Shown: positions 27,123 to 35,770, counted from the first letter of the stretch. The stretch is 58,148 bases of DNA from Candidatus Nitrosopumilus sp. (GCA_013911135.1 JACERO010000073.1:1-58148); one strand, 5' to 3'. Notes: a model not told the origin generated them from the letters alone. Translations and numbers: made by a program.

Positions 27123-27538
27123 TAGAAGAAACATCTGCTGGAATTGTATTATTTAGAAAAGAAGGATCAAAAATTTTGTTTTTATTATTACACTATCCTT
27201 CTGGACATTGGGATTTTGTAAAAGGAAAAATGGAGAAAGGAGAATCAACTCATGAAACCGCAATTAGAGAAGCTAAAGAAGAAACTGGAATTACAGATAT
27301 TACATTTTTAGAAAATTTTGAAGAATGGATTAAGTATGAGTTTCAATATCAGGGAGAATTAATTCGCAAGAAAGTAGTATTTTTCTTGGCTGAAACAAAA
27401 ACTAAAGAAGTTATGATTTCACATGAACATCTAGATTATACTTGGATGGATTATAATACATCCATGGAAAAAACTACATTTGATAATGCAAAAACGGTGT
27501 TAACAAGAGCACAAGTGCTACTTACCAAGACTCTGTAG
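27119..27538 (+). CDS. Nudix hydrolase
   Basis: 139 residues with the complete Nudix box GKMEKGESTHETAIREAKEE ending in TGI. The opening SAGIVLFRKEG and the small size fit bis(5'-nucleosyl)-tetraphosphatase-type enzymes (Ap4A hydrolases), but the substrate is not fixed by sequence. Translation is coupled to uppS by an ATGA overlap, and the 3' end overlaps convergent pyrF by 21 nt. Confidence 0.88.
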   Translation: MIEETSAGIVLFRKEGSKILFLLLHYPSGHWDFVKGKMEKGESTHETAIREAKEETGITDITFLENFEEWIKYEFQYQGELIRKKVVFFLAETKTKEVMISHEHLDYTWMDYNTSMEKTTFDNAKTVLTRAQVLLTKTL

Positions 27539-28264
27539 CTGTAATGTCTCTGCCATACTTGCAGGATTTTTAGCATTAAGGATAGTTCTGCCAACAATCA
27601 GGTAATTAGTTCCAGCAGATACTACTTCATTTGCATTTCCACCCTGAGTGCCAACACCTGGAGAAAATATACTCAAGTTTTTTCCTGCTTTTTTAGCGCA
27701 ATATTGAATGATTTTTGGAAAAGTTGCACCTACCACAATACCATCAACTTTGGCAGTTAGAGCCCAATTCAAAAATAATTGATATAGTTGCTGCTTTTTC
27801 CCCATTTTTACTTCCATATCATAAGACAATTTAGCTTCTGGTGCACTCATATGACACAAAGTAATGACACCTTTGTCATGTTTATGAGCAGATTTCACAA
27901 GATTTTTCAGACTATCAAGACCCATTATTGGATTTGCAATAACTGCATCAAATCCTAAATTCCAAAGATTCTCAGTTGTTATTTGATTAGTATTTCCAAT
28001 ATCATTGAGTTTAATGTCTGCAATTGTTTGTAAACCATATCTATGAGCTGTTTTATTGATTTTGAGAATTTCTTTACCACTCAGAGGAAGAAGTAAATGA
28101 AAATTTAGTTTAATCCCACACAGAAAAGGATGTAATTGTTTAATATTTTCAATAGTTTTTGTTTCTAAGTTTTTGACTGAGAGATCATAATCATTTGCAA
28201 GAATCACGTTTCCATGTGTTTTTGAGGATTTTGAAAGTCTAGTTTTGAAGGTGACCATAATCAA
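27518..28264 (-). CDS. pyrF: Orotidine 5'-phosphate decarboxylase
   Basis: The 248-residue barrel carries the OMP decarboxylase DxKxxD catalytic motif in IADIKLNDIGNT, the substrate loop VITLCHMSAPEAK and the phosphate-binding end FSPGVGTQGGNANEV. It makes UMP from OMP. It starts 26 nt inside the end of the upstream unknown gene; ATG 28258 is an alternative. No pyrE lies beside it. Confidence 0.92.
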   Translation of the reverse strand: MIMVTFKTRLSKSSKTHGNVILANDYDLSVKNLETKTIENIKQLHPFLCGIKLNFHLLLPLSGKEILKINKTAHRYGLQTIADIKLNDIGNTNQITTENLWNLGFDAVIANPIMGLDSLKNLVKSAHKHDKGVITLCHMSAPEAKLSYDMEVKMGKKQQLYQLFLNWALTAKVDGIVVGATFPKIIQYCAKKAGKNLSIFSPGVGTQGGNANEVVSAGTNYLIVGRTILNAKNPASMAETLQLQSLGK

Positions 28265-28925
28265 CTAACGGATGTGTGTCTTTTAATTTTATTATTTTGA
28301 TATAGGAATAACCATGTTCAGATGGATTGTCTACAAAACTAGGTTCAGAACCATTAGTTGGTGAAAATTTTATGAAAGGCTTTTGTGGATCGCTATCTAA
28401 AACTACATGGCAAAAGTAAGATGTTCCTTCTTCATTAAAATTCATGAAAACTCCAATAAGCCATTTGTCATTGTGTGAAAATAGAAATAATGGAAAAGGG
28501 ATTTCATCAAAACCCCAAGTGAGTTTTGCAAGACTGGACATGTCTTCTAATTCAATTGGTTGATATCTATCAAGAGTTCCATTACCGGGTCTCAAAGTTT
28601 TTGGAAGAGATTTAATTTTAACTATAGGAGAATAAAGTTTACTTGCATCAGAAGTGGTATTTACAATTTCAGATTCTTCTTTTCCTCCTTTTAATCCATA
28701 GCAAAGATAATGACCAATATTTTCTAGATGAGTGTAATACACAATTGGTTTTTCTTTAAGAATATCCATTTGCACAGATAAAATTTTTTGCCCATTATAA
28801 TCATGTAAGAAAGATACACGTGGTGCACGCTCAAGTGCACAAACAAGTCTAGAGAATTCTAAAGGTGAATTTACTTGAATGTAACGTGGTAATTTATCAT
28901 CAGAAGAAGTTTGTAATTTATTCAC
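28239..28925 (-). CDS. Unknown cytoplasmic protein upstream of pyrF
   Basis: 228 residues with no signal, membrane helix or cysteine cluster. Mixed alpha/beta character, including PRYIQVNSPLEFSRLVCALE near the start and FPLFLFSHNDKWLIGVFMNF in the middle. It overlaps pyrF by 26 nt, so it is co-transcribed with it. I recognise no domain. Confidence 0.75.
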   Translation of the reverse strand: MNKLQTSSDDKLPRYIQVNSPLEFSRLVCALERAPRVSFLHDYNGQKILSVQMDILKEKPIVYYTHLENIGHYLCYGLKGGKEESEIVNTTSDASKLYSPIVKIKSLPKTLRPGNGTLDRYQPIELEDMSSLAKLTWGFDEIPFPLFLFSHNDKWLIGVFMNFNEEGTSYFCHVVLDSDPQKPFIKFSPTNGSEPSFVDNPSEHGYSYIKIIKLKDTHPLVDYGHLQN

Positions 28926-28974
28926 AAAGACTTTCTGTAGATAATCAAATTAAACTTATCCAAAACTTTGGAGC

Positions 28975-29976
28975 CTAACTTCTTCTATCGATGACATCAT
29001 TAGTATCTGGACCAGTTCCAATAATTGTCACAGGCGTGTTTAATTCATCTTCAATATTTTTTATGAATGCTTTTGCATCTTTAGATATATTATCAAATGA
29101 AGTTTCACCAGCACAATCAGGAAAAAGAACATCTAATTTTGTTATAGAGATTTGTGTTGCACCATTAAGCATGATTGCACGCCTAGCTAAATCAAAATCA
29201 AAATCAGCTGCACGTCTTTGACGACCAGTTACAGTACCAAATTCTGACCATCCTTTTTTTTCAGCCTCATCTAGTGAGAGTTCGTTCTCAAGAGGGCCAG
29301 TTCCAACACGCGTGACATATGATTTGAAAACAACAATTACCTCATCAACTTTGGTAGGACCAAGACCAACATCAGCACATATTCCAGATGCAGTAACATC
29401 TTTTGAGGTCACAAATGGATATATTCCATGCCATAAGGAAAGAAAAGTTCCTTGTGTGCCTTCCACCAGTATATTCTCATTTGCAGAAAGTGCAGAATTT
29501 ATTTCCTGGGGGACATCTATGATAAGTGAAGATAAAGAGTCAATGTCTTTTGCTAATTTTAAAACTCTCATAGCTCTATCTGCATTAGCAGGACCAGTAC
29601 CAGAGCCAGTACTTCCAATTTTTTCTTTTAATTCACCTTTAGAATCTCGTATTAGATGAGTTTCTTCGATAATACCACAGTGTTTATCAATAAATGAACG
29701 TCCTGACGCATTAAAATCTTGAATTTCTTTTTTCAAAATATCTGGATTGATAACAACTCCAGGACCAATCATTACTTTAGCATCTTTATTAAGAAATCCG
29801 CTTGGAAGCATTCTAACTTTGTATACTTTATCACCATCTCTAATTGTATGACCAGCATTTGGACCAGCACCACCACGCACTATGATTTTTGGATTATCTT
29901 TGATAGCCAAATATGAGATGATCTTTCCTTTACCTTCATCTCCAAAAAATCCGCCAACAACAACAGTTGATGTCAT
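28975..29976 (-). CDS. purA: Adenylosuccinate synthetase, short archaeal form
   Basis: The 333-residue protein begins VVVGGFFGDEGKGKIISYLA, the IMP/GTP-binding motif with catalytic Asp, and contains GAGPNAGHTI (catalytic His). It makes adenylosuccinate from IMP, GTP and aspartate. It is about 100 residues shorter than bacterial PurA, as in Pyrococcus-type enzymes. PurB, the next step, is at 47148. Confidence 0.94.
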   Translation of the reverse strand: MTSTVVVGGFFGDEGKGKIISYLAIKDNPKIIVRGGAGPNAGHTIRDGDKVYKVRMLPSGFLNKDAKVMIGPGVVINPDILKKEIQDFNASGRSFIDKHCGIIEETHLIRDSKGELKEKIGSTGSGTGPANADRAMRVLKLAKDIDSLSSLIIDVPQEINSALSANENILVEGTQGTFLSLWHGIYPFVTSKDVTASGICADVGLGPTKVDEVIVVFKSYVTRVGTGPLENELSLDEAEKKGWSEFGTVTGRQRRAADFDFDLARRAIMLNGATQISITKLDVLFPDCAGETSFDNISKDAKAFIKNIEDELNTPVTIIGTGPDTNDVIDRRS

Positions 29977-30025
29977 GCTGTTGAGATTCCATTTCGTTTA
30001 TTTAAGCTAAAGTGTTTGCACATGA

Positions 30026-30033
30026 TTTAATAT
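30026..30033 (+). promoter_or_regulatory. TATA-like box fixing the start of the 30057 gene
   Basis: TTTAATAT is centred about 27 nt upstream of ATG 30057. It lies inside the longer reading from GTG 30012, which argues for the shorter protein. Confidence 0.4.
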
Positions 30034-30056
30034 CTGATAGAAATTCTTTTAGATCG

Positions 30057-30518
30057 ATGGTAGGAGAAAATTTTGCTGGAAATATTATAATTAATTTGGC
30101 TAGTCTTCCAGACTTTCTAAGAAACCCAATTTTGAAAAAAAGAATGGTAGAATTTTTTTCGTTATCAGAATCTGAAAGAATAGAGATAATAAACAATGCA
30201 TTAGAAGCAGGACCAACTATTCCGTTTCCCAACTTTTCTAAGCTTTTCAGATCATGGCTGAAAATTTTAACAACTTTTTCAGAGGATCAAAGAAGGGGAC
30301 TATTTTCAGCATATATAATTGAAGTATCACGATCTCCACAAAAATTAATCAATTTTCATTTAGATGGAATTCTAGAAATATTTTTAACATTAGAGAAAAA
30401 TGAAAAAGAAATTCTTGCTGAAACGATTAAAAAAATCATCAATAATCTAGATGAAGTTGAAAAAAGAAAGATTCTGATAATAATACCAGATAATGCTAAA
30501 AAACACTTGAAGTTTTAG
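30057..30518 (+). CDS. Helical protein of unknown function
   Basis: The 153-residue, mostly helical protein has no cysteines, no signal and no membrane helix. It shows paired-helix phrases such as KRMVEFFSLSESERIEIINN and ILEIFLTLEKNEKEILAETI, which look like a degenerate helical repeat. I prefer ATG 30057 to GTG 30012 because of the TATA-like box between them. It converges with the YggX-like gene, overlapping by 4 nt. Confidence 0.7.
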   Translation: MVGENFAGNIIINLASLPDFLRNPILKKRMVEFFSLSESERIEIINNALEAGPTIPFPNFSKLFRSWLKILTTFSEDQRRGLFSAYIIEVSRSPQKLINFHLDGILEIFLTLEKNEKEILAETIKKIINNLDEVEKRKILIIIPDNAKKHLKF

Positions 30519-30796
30519 GCACCTGGAGGTTCATCAGGTTTTCTATTATCTTCATTTGAGTAATCAATTATTTCTCCCTCAGGAGATAATACGCCTACAA
30601 AGATCTTTTCATGTTTTTTTAATAATTTTCTATGATCAAGCATAGACATATCGAGTTTCATTTCATTCATTACCATTACTTGGTATTCTTTCCATTCAGC
30701 CCAACATTTGTTACAAGTAGGGTATTTCTCAGCAACAATACCAAGTTGTTCATTATCAGGAATAGAATTTTTACATTTTGTGCAAGCACGACTCAT
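30515..30796 (-). CDS. YggX-like protein with N-terminal zinc/iron ribbon
   Basis: 93 residues. An N-terminal CTKCKNSIPD with a later CNKC could bind a metal. It is followed by WAEWKEYQVMVMNEMKLDMS and DHRKLLKKHEKIF, close to the AWxxWxxxQTMLINEKKLNM core of bacterial YggX, an iron-trafficking and oxidative-damage protection protein. I use the ATG at 30796. The longer reading to 30865 adds an implausible hydrophobic lead. Function by analogy only. Confidence 0.72.
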   Translation of the reverse strand: MSRACTKCKNSIPDNEQLGIVAEKYPTCNKCWAEWKEYQVMVMNEMKLDMSMLDHRKLLKKHEKIFVGVLSPEGEIIDYSNEDNRKPDEPPGA

Positions 30797-30873
30797 GAAA
30801 ATTAGCAATAATGAACTCCTTTTATCTTTTATTAAAAATAAAGCAATAATAATTATCAAAGACAAAATTAGTC

Positions 30874-31083
30874 ATGAAGATAAAATGCCCAAAATGCAGA
30901 GAAGATGCAGAATTATCAATGGATTTCTCTTTAGTAAAATGTGGTTCGTGTGATTTAGAAATGGGTTATGGAGAATATGTGAAATTTATAGCACACAATG
31001 AATCTAAATATTCAGATATTCTCGGAGATTATACAAGTAGTACAGAAGGTCAATCTTCAGGTTCATTGGATGAATGGGATTAA
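30874..31083 (+). CDS. Small zinc-ribbon protein
   Basis: 69 residues with CPKCREDAEL and VKCGSCDLEMGYGEY, a four-Cys ribbon, followed by an acidic Ser/Gly-rich tail. Typical of the many archaeal single-ribbon proteins of unknown role. Divergent from the YggX-like gene with about 77 nt between starts. Confidence 0.75.
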   Translation: MKIKCPKCREDAELSMDFSLVKCGSCDLEMGYGEYVKFIAHNESKYSDILGDYTSSTEGQSSGSLDEWD

Positions 31084-31143
31084 CAATATAGTAAAATCAT
31101 TCATCAGATTAAAATAATTAGTTTAACAAGTTTCTAAATATCA

Positions 31144-31785
31144 TTGGAATTTTTATTAGAAAATATACTCAACTTGATAGGGTTTTTGGTAGGACTTGCT
31201 ATAGGAATAATGGCATTAATTGGATTTAGAAATACAGGTAGTCCAACATTATTTAGATTAACAATTGCATTTTTTTCAATAAGTTTAGGATTTTTTGTAA
31301 TATGGATGGGATACATGGTAGAAGACTTTGTGATGAAATCAGGAAGTATAGAGAGATGGATTCAGACTTTAGGAATCGCAATTCAAACAGTAGGATACTT
31401 TTTCATTGCGTTTTCTCATAGCATAAAATCATTTTTTCCAAAATCCAGATATTTTAGATCAATAGGAATTTTTCCATTATTCCTAGTTTCTGATGTTCAG
31501 TTAGAACATATCTTTAGATCAGTTTCATTCATTTTGTTGGCTTATGGTGCCATTGAAACAATGTTATCATACGTTGAAAATAAAAACAAAGGTGCAATTT
31601 CAGTTGCTGTTGGATTAGCACTCTTAGCATTAGGGGAGTTTTTAGGATGGTATTCGTTTGTATTCCCAGAATCAATCCTTTATTCTGCATCAATGATAAT
31701 CAAAATTGGAGGATTGATAGCATTATTCATTCCAGTGAGCAAAGTACCTTTAACTAAGATAAAATTTGATGAGGGATTAGAATAA
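31144..31785 (+). CDS. Polytopic membrane protein, unknown
   Basis: 213 residues with about six or seven hydrophobic helices (for example LIGFLVGLAIGIMALIGF and ISVAVGLALLALGEFLGWYS). No conserved catalytic motif recognised. Translation appears to start at TTG 31144. Pattern resembles archaeal 7-TM proteins that accompany winged-helix regulators, and such a regulator follows at 31907, but no link is shown. Confidence 0.72.
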   Translation: MEFLLENILNLIGFLVGLAIGIMALIGFRNTGSPTLFRLTIAFFSISLGFFVIWMGYMVEDFVMKSGSIERWIQTLGIAIQTVGYFFIAFSHSIKSFFPKSRYFRSIGIFPLFLVSDVQLEHIFRSVSFILLAYGAIETMLSYVENKNKGAISVAVGLALLALGEFLGWYSFVFPESILYSASMIIKIGGLIALFIPVSKVPLTKIKFDEGLE

Positions 31786-31869
31786 TTTCAACATAGGCTC
31801 AAAATTTGTAGCAATTAAAAATTTGTCAATTTCTTTTATCTTTTTAGTATATTGGAAAATATCACTGCC

Positions 31870-31903
31870 CTCTCATAGAAATTAGAACAACATTCTATGA
31901 GAG
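31870..31903. promoter_or_regulatory. 11-bp inverted repeat before the winged-helix gene
   Basis: CTCTCATAGAA (31870-31880) and TTCTATGAGAG (31893-31903) are perfect reverse complements separated by 12 nt. The second arm ends 3 nt before the ATG at 31907. This could be an operator for the encoded regulator, or an mRNA hairpin at the start codon. Confidence 0.75.
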
Positions 31904-31906
31904 AAA

Positions 31907-32194
31907 ATGGCTGAATATAGAATTCATATGAAAATTATTGGAGATATTCTAGCAACAACTAGAGATGATCTACAAGATGAAAATGGAGCATCAGTAACAT
32001 ATCTAATTAGAAAAGCAAACATATCTCATTCTAGAATTTCAAGAATCTTAAAAACTCTAGTATCACAAGGGCTCTTAGAACAAGTAGATACTAAAGGTTC
32101 AAACAAATATAGAATTAGCCAATCAGGTAGAGAATTTCTTCAAGCATATTATACATTTACAAACTTTGCAGATGATTTTGGATTAAGTATCTAA
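31907..32194 (+). CDS. Winged-helix transcription regulator (HTH_45-like)
   Basis: 95 residues with a helix-turn-helix (LIRKANISHSRISRILKTLV) and wing (VDTKGSNKYRISQSGREFLQ). It is a paralogue of the protein at 39069 (shared xSHSRxSxxLxxL and a common FGLxx end). Probably a DNA-binding dimer. The perfect inverted repeat just upstream suggests autoregulation. Confidence 0.85.
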   Translation: MAEYRIHMKIIGDILATTRDDLQDENGASVTYLIRKANISHSRISRILKTLVSQGLLEQVDTKGSNKYRISQSGREFLQAYYTFTNFADDFGLSI

Positions 32195-32271
32195 TCTTCT
32201 TTTTCATCTAATTCATCATCAAAATCATCTTCAAAATCAGTGTCCTCAAGATCAGAAGAAGGTTTAGACAT
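32191..32271 (-). CDS. Acidic 26-residue microprotein
   Basis: The small reading frame MSKPSSDLEDTDFEDDFDDE plus six more residues is nearly all Asp/Glu. It overlaps the end of the winged-helix gene by 4 nt in convergent orientation. A short acidic product is plausible, but this may be chance. There is no homology evidence. Confidence 0.3.
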   Translation of the reverse strand: MSKPSSDLEDTDFEDDFDDELDEKED

Positions 32272-32318
32272 CTTTACAGGTGAGAATTTACTACTGATAA
32301 AAACTTACTCAAAAGTAA

Positions 32319-32945
32319 ATGATAATTAAACAAAAAAGAATAGAATGGATATTGAAAGTAAATTGTGATAAAGAAGGAATTGAAAAAGCATCTCAAATTA
32401 TCAATCAAGGAGGAATTGCCGTGTTTCCAACAGATACAGTATATGGAATAGGATGTAATCCATACAACAAAGATTCAGTAAAGAAAATTTATGAGATTAA
32501 ATCTAGAGATATTTCAAAACCATTTCCAGTTTTAGTTTATTCAAAGGAGATTGCAGAAAGAATTGCTTTTTTTGATGAGTTTACTAAAAAAATTGTGGAA
32601 AAATTTTGGCCAGGAACACTAACAATAATTCTAAAGTTAACTGATGCAGAGTTAAAAAAATCATTAAACATAACTGATAAAATTGCTGTAAGAGTTCCTG
32701 ATCATAAATGCACGTTAGAATTATTGAAGAAGTGTAATTTTCTAGTAGGTACTAGTGCAAATATTTCTGGACATTCGTCATTTACAAATCCTGATGAATG
32801 TTTCAACAATATTCAAAAATATGATATTTTTGTTGATGGAGGGATAATTACTAGCAAAACAGAATCAACCATAATTGAAATAGAAAATGAGGAGATCAAA
32901 ATTATTCGAGAAGGTTCTTTGAGTTATGAGGAGATTTCAGGATAA
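32319..32945 (+). CDS. sua5: Threonylcarbamoyl-AMP synthase (Sua5/YrdC)
   Basis: 208 residues of YrdC fold, with GGIAVFPTDTVYGIGCNP, the KSRDISKPFPVLV loop and VGTSANISG. It makes threonylcarbamoyl-AMP, the substrate for t6A37 in ANN-reading tRNAs. The C-terminal Sua5 extension is missing, as in YrdC. The KEOPS-type gene at 33458 probably serves the next step. The stop overlaps the start of the THUMP gene by 1 nt. Confidence 0.93.
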   Translation: MIIKQKRIEWILKVNCDKEGIEKASQIINQGGIAVFPTDTVYGIGCNPYNKDSVKKIYEIKSRDISKPFPVLVYSKEIAERIAFFDEFTKKIVEKFWPGTLTIILKLTDAELKKSLNITDKIAVRVPDHKCTLELLKKCNFLVGTSANISGHSSFTNPDECFNNIQKYDIFVDGGIITSKTESTIIEIENEEIKIIREGSLSYEEISG

Positions 32946-33466
32946 TGAATTTGATAATTACTTGTGCAAGGCATTTTGAACCTGAAACTGAGGAAGAATT
33001 AAAAGATATTTTAGGAGAATTGGGAGATTCTGATGCAAAAATCTCAATAACAAAAATGTCAGGGATTTTGACTGCCGAAACAAAGCTAGAACCAATAGAA
33101 ATTGTAAGGAAAATCAAAGAAATGCTTCTTGATGAACCTTGGAGTATTAGATATTGTTTAAGAATAATTCCAATTCAAAAAGTAATTGAAACAAAAATGG
33201 AAGAGATAACAAAAGCTGTTACAGAGATATCCGAACAAATTTCTAATGATGAAACATATAGAATATCCATAGAAAAAAGAAGTTCAGATTTATCTAGTAA
33301 AGAAATTATTACAAAAATTGCAAGTAGTATAAAAAATAAAGTATCACTTGAATTTCCTGACAAAGTAATCTTAATTGAGATTTTGGGTAATAAAACAGGA
33401 ATTTCTATATTAAAAAAAGTAGATATACTAAGTGTTGAAAAAACTAAACGTAGTATCTCAGAGTAA
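32945..33466 (+). CDS. THUMP-domain protein
   Basis: 173 residues. The N-terminus NLIITCARHFEPETEEELKD and the later TYRISIEKRSSDLSSKEIIT are characteristic of THUMP domains, which bind tRNA ends. No catalytic domain is attached, so it may be a Tan1-like adaptor, as needed for ac4C formation in eukaryotes. It is translationally coupled to sua5. Confidence 0.82.
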   Translation: MNLIITCARHFEPETEEELKDILGELGDSDAKISITKMSGILTAETKLEPIEIVRKIKEMLLDEPWSIRYCLRIIPIQKVIETKMEEITKAVTEISEQISNDETYRISIEKRSSDLSSKEIITKIASSIKNKVSLEFPDKVILIEILGNKTGISILKKVDILSVEKTKRSISE

Positions 33467-34231
33467 AATTGCTGCCTTTTCTACTAAAATATCTTCCAAA
33501 GGATTATTTGAATAAACTGAATCAAGTAGTTTTTTTGTAATTTTAAAATATTTTTTGAGAAATAAATCATTATTTTTTGAAAACAGATTTACTGATAATG
33601 GTGATAATTCCAGATATAATGAATTTAATATTTTTTTATTTCCTATTGCAATTAAAATAAAATTAGTTTTTGGTTTTATTCCTACATGTATAATTGCATT
33701 AGAAATTTGATTTGTCAACGCAAAACGCATCAGAATATCAGTTTCAAGTTTATTGGAAAGTAAAATATTATTTTTTTCAGATTCTAAAGATAAAGATATG
33801 ATTTTTTTTAAATGATAAGTATTCATAATAAAATTACTTGACACAGCCTGAAGTTGAATTTTTGGATATTTTCTTCTTAAATTATCAAGGAATTTTACAT
33901 TAATTGTTTTTTGACCTATGATTTCAATTATTTGAATTTGTTTTTTTAAGACTTGAAAATTAAGTTTTTTGGGAGAGCCACCGTGAATTACAGGTATAAT
34001 GCTCACAAGATCATTATTCTTTATCTTAGTAGATTTTCCTTCCATTGCAGAAGAATCAGCTCCATTTATTGCAATCAAGATATTTTTAGTATCCAAATCA
34101 GGAGTGTTGTCAGGTTTTAATTCTAACAATAAATCCATTAATTCTTGAATGGAGATATCAGATTTATCAATCTGTAATTGTTCTGTTGAAAAAGATCTTT
34201 TTGCTCCACCAACAAATTTTACAGTAATCAT
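33458..34231 (-). CDS. Ubiquitin-like (MoaD/ThiS) domain fused to Cgi121-like domain
   Basis: 257 residues. Residues 1-88 look like a beta-grasp MoaD/ThiS/Urm1-like domain (MITVKFVGGAKRSF start, NDLVSIIPVIHGG end, Gly-Gly at 84-85). Residues about 95-215 resemble Cgi121, a KEOPS subunit (QLQAVSSNFIMNTYHLKKII, LETDILMRFALTNQISNAII, VGIKP). KEOPS completes t6A in tRNA. In a free ubiquitin-like protein the Gly-Gly would be the C-terminus; here it is followed by the Cgi121 part. It converges on the THUMP gene. Confidence 0.75.
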   Translation of the reverse strand: MITVKFVGGAKRSFSTEQLQIDKSDISIQELMDLLLELKPDNTPDLDTKNILIAINGADSSAMEGKSTKIKNNDLVSIIPVIHGGSPKKLNFQVLKKQIQIIEIIGQKTINVKFLDNLRRKYPKIQLQAVSSNFIMNTYHLKKIISLSLESEKNNILLSNKLETDILMRFALTNQISNAIIHVGIKPKTNFILIAIGNKKILNSLYLELSPLSVNLFSKNNDLFLKKYFKITKKLLDSVYSNNPLEDILVEKAAILL

Positions 34232-34272
34232 GTTAATCTAATTCAAAATTTAGAAAATTAATGTTTTATTAA

Positions 34273-34668
34273 TTATTCAGTTTTCTCTTCGGTAGTTTCA
34301 GTTTTTTCTTCTACAGGAGTTGTTTCTACAACTGTTTCAGCAGAAGTTTCTTTAGACACTGTGGTTGATTCAGATGTTTCTGGTTGAATTTCTTTCTCAA
34401 TTGTTTCTTCGGATTGTGAAGCTGCGATTTGTGCTTGTTTGGCTTTTTCTTCACGGATCTCTTTTTTGATAAATCTAGTGATATAACCTGATATTTTGTT
34501 TTTTAGGCTTTTAGAACGTATGATACTAATTTCATCTAAAACTTTTTTGTTATTGGCAAAATCTTCGCCAAACTTTGATTTATGTTCGTCTAGAACCTCA
34601 TATGAGATACGCTTTATTCTATCCACTCCTCGCTTAATGAATTGGGGTATTTTATACCTATATTCCAA
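34273..34668 (-). CDS. rps17e: 30S ribosomal protein S17e with long acidic tail
   Basis: 131 residues. The first 75 match S17e (DEHKSKFGEDFANNKKVLDE and SKSLKNKISGYITRFIKKEI). Most archaeal S17e end there. Here about 55 extra residues rich in Glu, Thr and Val follow (EEKTETTEEKTE at the end). It overlaps the TatD gene by 11 nt on the same strand. Confidence 0.88.
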   Translation of the reverse strand: MEYRYKIPQFIKRGVDRIKRISYEVLDEHKSKFGEDFANNKKVLDEISIIRSKSLKNKISGYITRFIKKEIREEKAKQAQIAASQSEETIEKEIQPETSESTTVSKETSAETVVETTPVEEKTETTEEKTE

Positions 34669-35413
34669 GAAATGATTTTGAATTGTTTTCTAGCAAAGAT
34701 GCCATCTCATCAAACGTTTTTCCTAGAATTTTTGAAGCACAAAAAATAACACTAGGAATAAAGCTAATTTGTGCAGATTTCATTTCAAAACATCTAGAAA
34801 ATCTTACAGGTCCATCAGTTTCAACAAGAATTTTTGATTCATCTGTTTTAGATAGTAAAGTTTGCTTATCATTTGCATAAACCATTACAGGGCCATATGA
34901 CACAAAAAATCCCATATCCAGAGCTTTTTGAAGTTGTTTTTTATTTCCATCAAACCAATGAAGTAAAGCGTGTTTAGTGTTATAAGATGTCATTATTTGC
35001 AAAACATTATCAATGCTTTTTCGTGAATGAATAGAAACTGGTTTGTTAAATTTTTCTGCAAACGATAATAATGTTTCAAATACATGCATTTGTCTTTTAG
35101 AATCTTCATCACTGTTAACAAAAGTTGGATCTAATCCTATTTCTCCTATTCCAGAAAGATTTTGATGATTCTCTTCGATCATATTTGTCATTTGCTCAAG
35201 TTCATCATTTGCACATTCAGGATGAATTCCAATGAAAGGTAAAACTAAATTATTTGTTTTTGCTAGTTTTAAAGTTTGTAAAGAATTTTCATTATCCATT
35301 GAAACACAACATGCTTTAATTTTTAGATATTCCATTCCCGTTAAGATAAATTGCATATCAGAAGAATACGCAGAATCAGACAAATGTATATGAGAATCAA
35401 AATACCATGTCAT
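34658..35413 (-). CDS. tatD: TatD-family metal-dependent hydrolase
   Basis: 251 residues with the metal-binding motifs DSHIHLSDSAYS (HxH), GIGEIGLDPTF (Glu), PVSIHSRKS, HALLHWFDG and LVETDGPVRF (Asp). TatD proteins are Mg2+-dependent DNases/deoxyribonucleases with possible repair or RNA quality roles. Near-normal length. Same strand as S17e, upstream of it. Confidence 0.9.
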   Translation of the reverse strand: MTWYFDSHIHLSDSAYSSDMQFILTGMEYLKIKACCVSMDNENSLQTLKLAKTNNLVLPFIGIHPECANDELEQMTNMIEENHQNLSGIGEIGLDPTFVNSDEDSKRQMHVFETLLSFAEKFNKPVSIHSRKSIDNVLQIMTSYNTKHALLHWFDGNKKQLQKALDMGFFVSYGPVMVYANDKQTLLSKTDESKILVETDGPVRFSRCFEMKSAQISFIPSVIFCASKILGKTFDEMASLLENNSKSFLGI

Positions 35414-35509
35414 TTCTTTATCAATTCTTCAAATAGTCTGTATAAATCGATTCCTTAGTGATATTTTTTCATTCATTATCTTTTTTCAGAAAAAACCGAA
35501 ATAGAATTC

Positions 35510-35731
35510 ATGAAATCATCAGAATTAGGATTATCTGCTATGTATAGAATTTTGAAAAAGGCAGGAGCTGAGAGAGTTAGTGACGAATCAGCAGACGAGT
35601 TAAGAAGAGTGATTGAAGAACTGGCAGATGGTATTGCAAAAAGTGCAGTAGACATGGCTTCTCATGCGGGTAGAAAAACGATAAAAGGTGAAGACGTAAA
35701 GTTGGCATCAAAACCATTTAACAAATTCTAA
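35510..35731 (+). CDS. Archaeal histone
   Basis: 73 residues forming a single histone fold: ELGLSAMYRILKKAGAERVS, then VIEELADGIAKSAVDMASHA, then RKTIKGEDVKLASKPF. Histones of this type wrap DNA as dimers that stack into extended fibres. There is no N-terminal tail. Stands alone, with 35733 onward going into a tRNA region. Confidence 0.95.
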   Translation: MKSSELGLSAMYRILKKAGAERVSDESADELRRVIEELADGIAKSAVDMASHAGRKTIKGEDVKLASKPFNKF

Positions 35732-35770
35732 TATGAAGAGTTTAATTATTCATTTTGTATTTTTGAGAAT

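Noticed and set aside
30797-30865. Hydrophobic N-terminal extension of the YggX-like protein
   Set aside because: The added residues come from the AT-rich divergent promoter; MSRACTKCK is the natural start.
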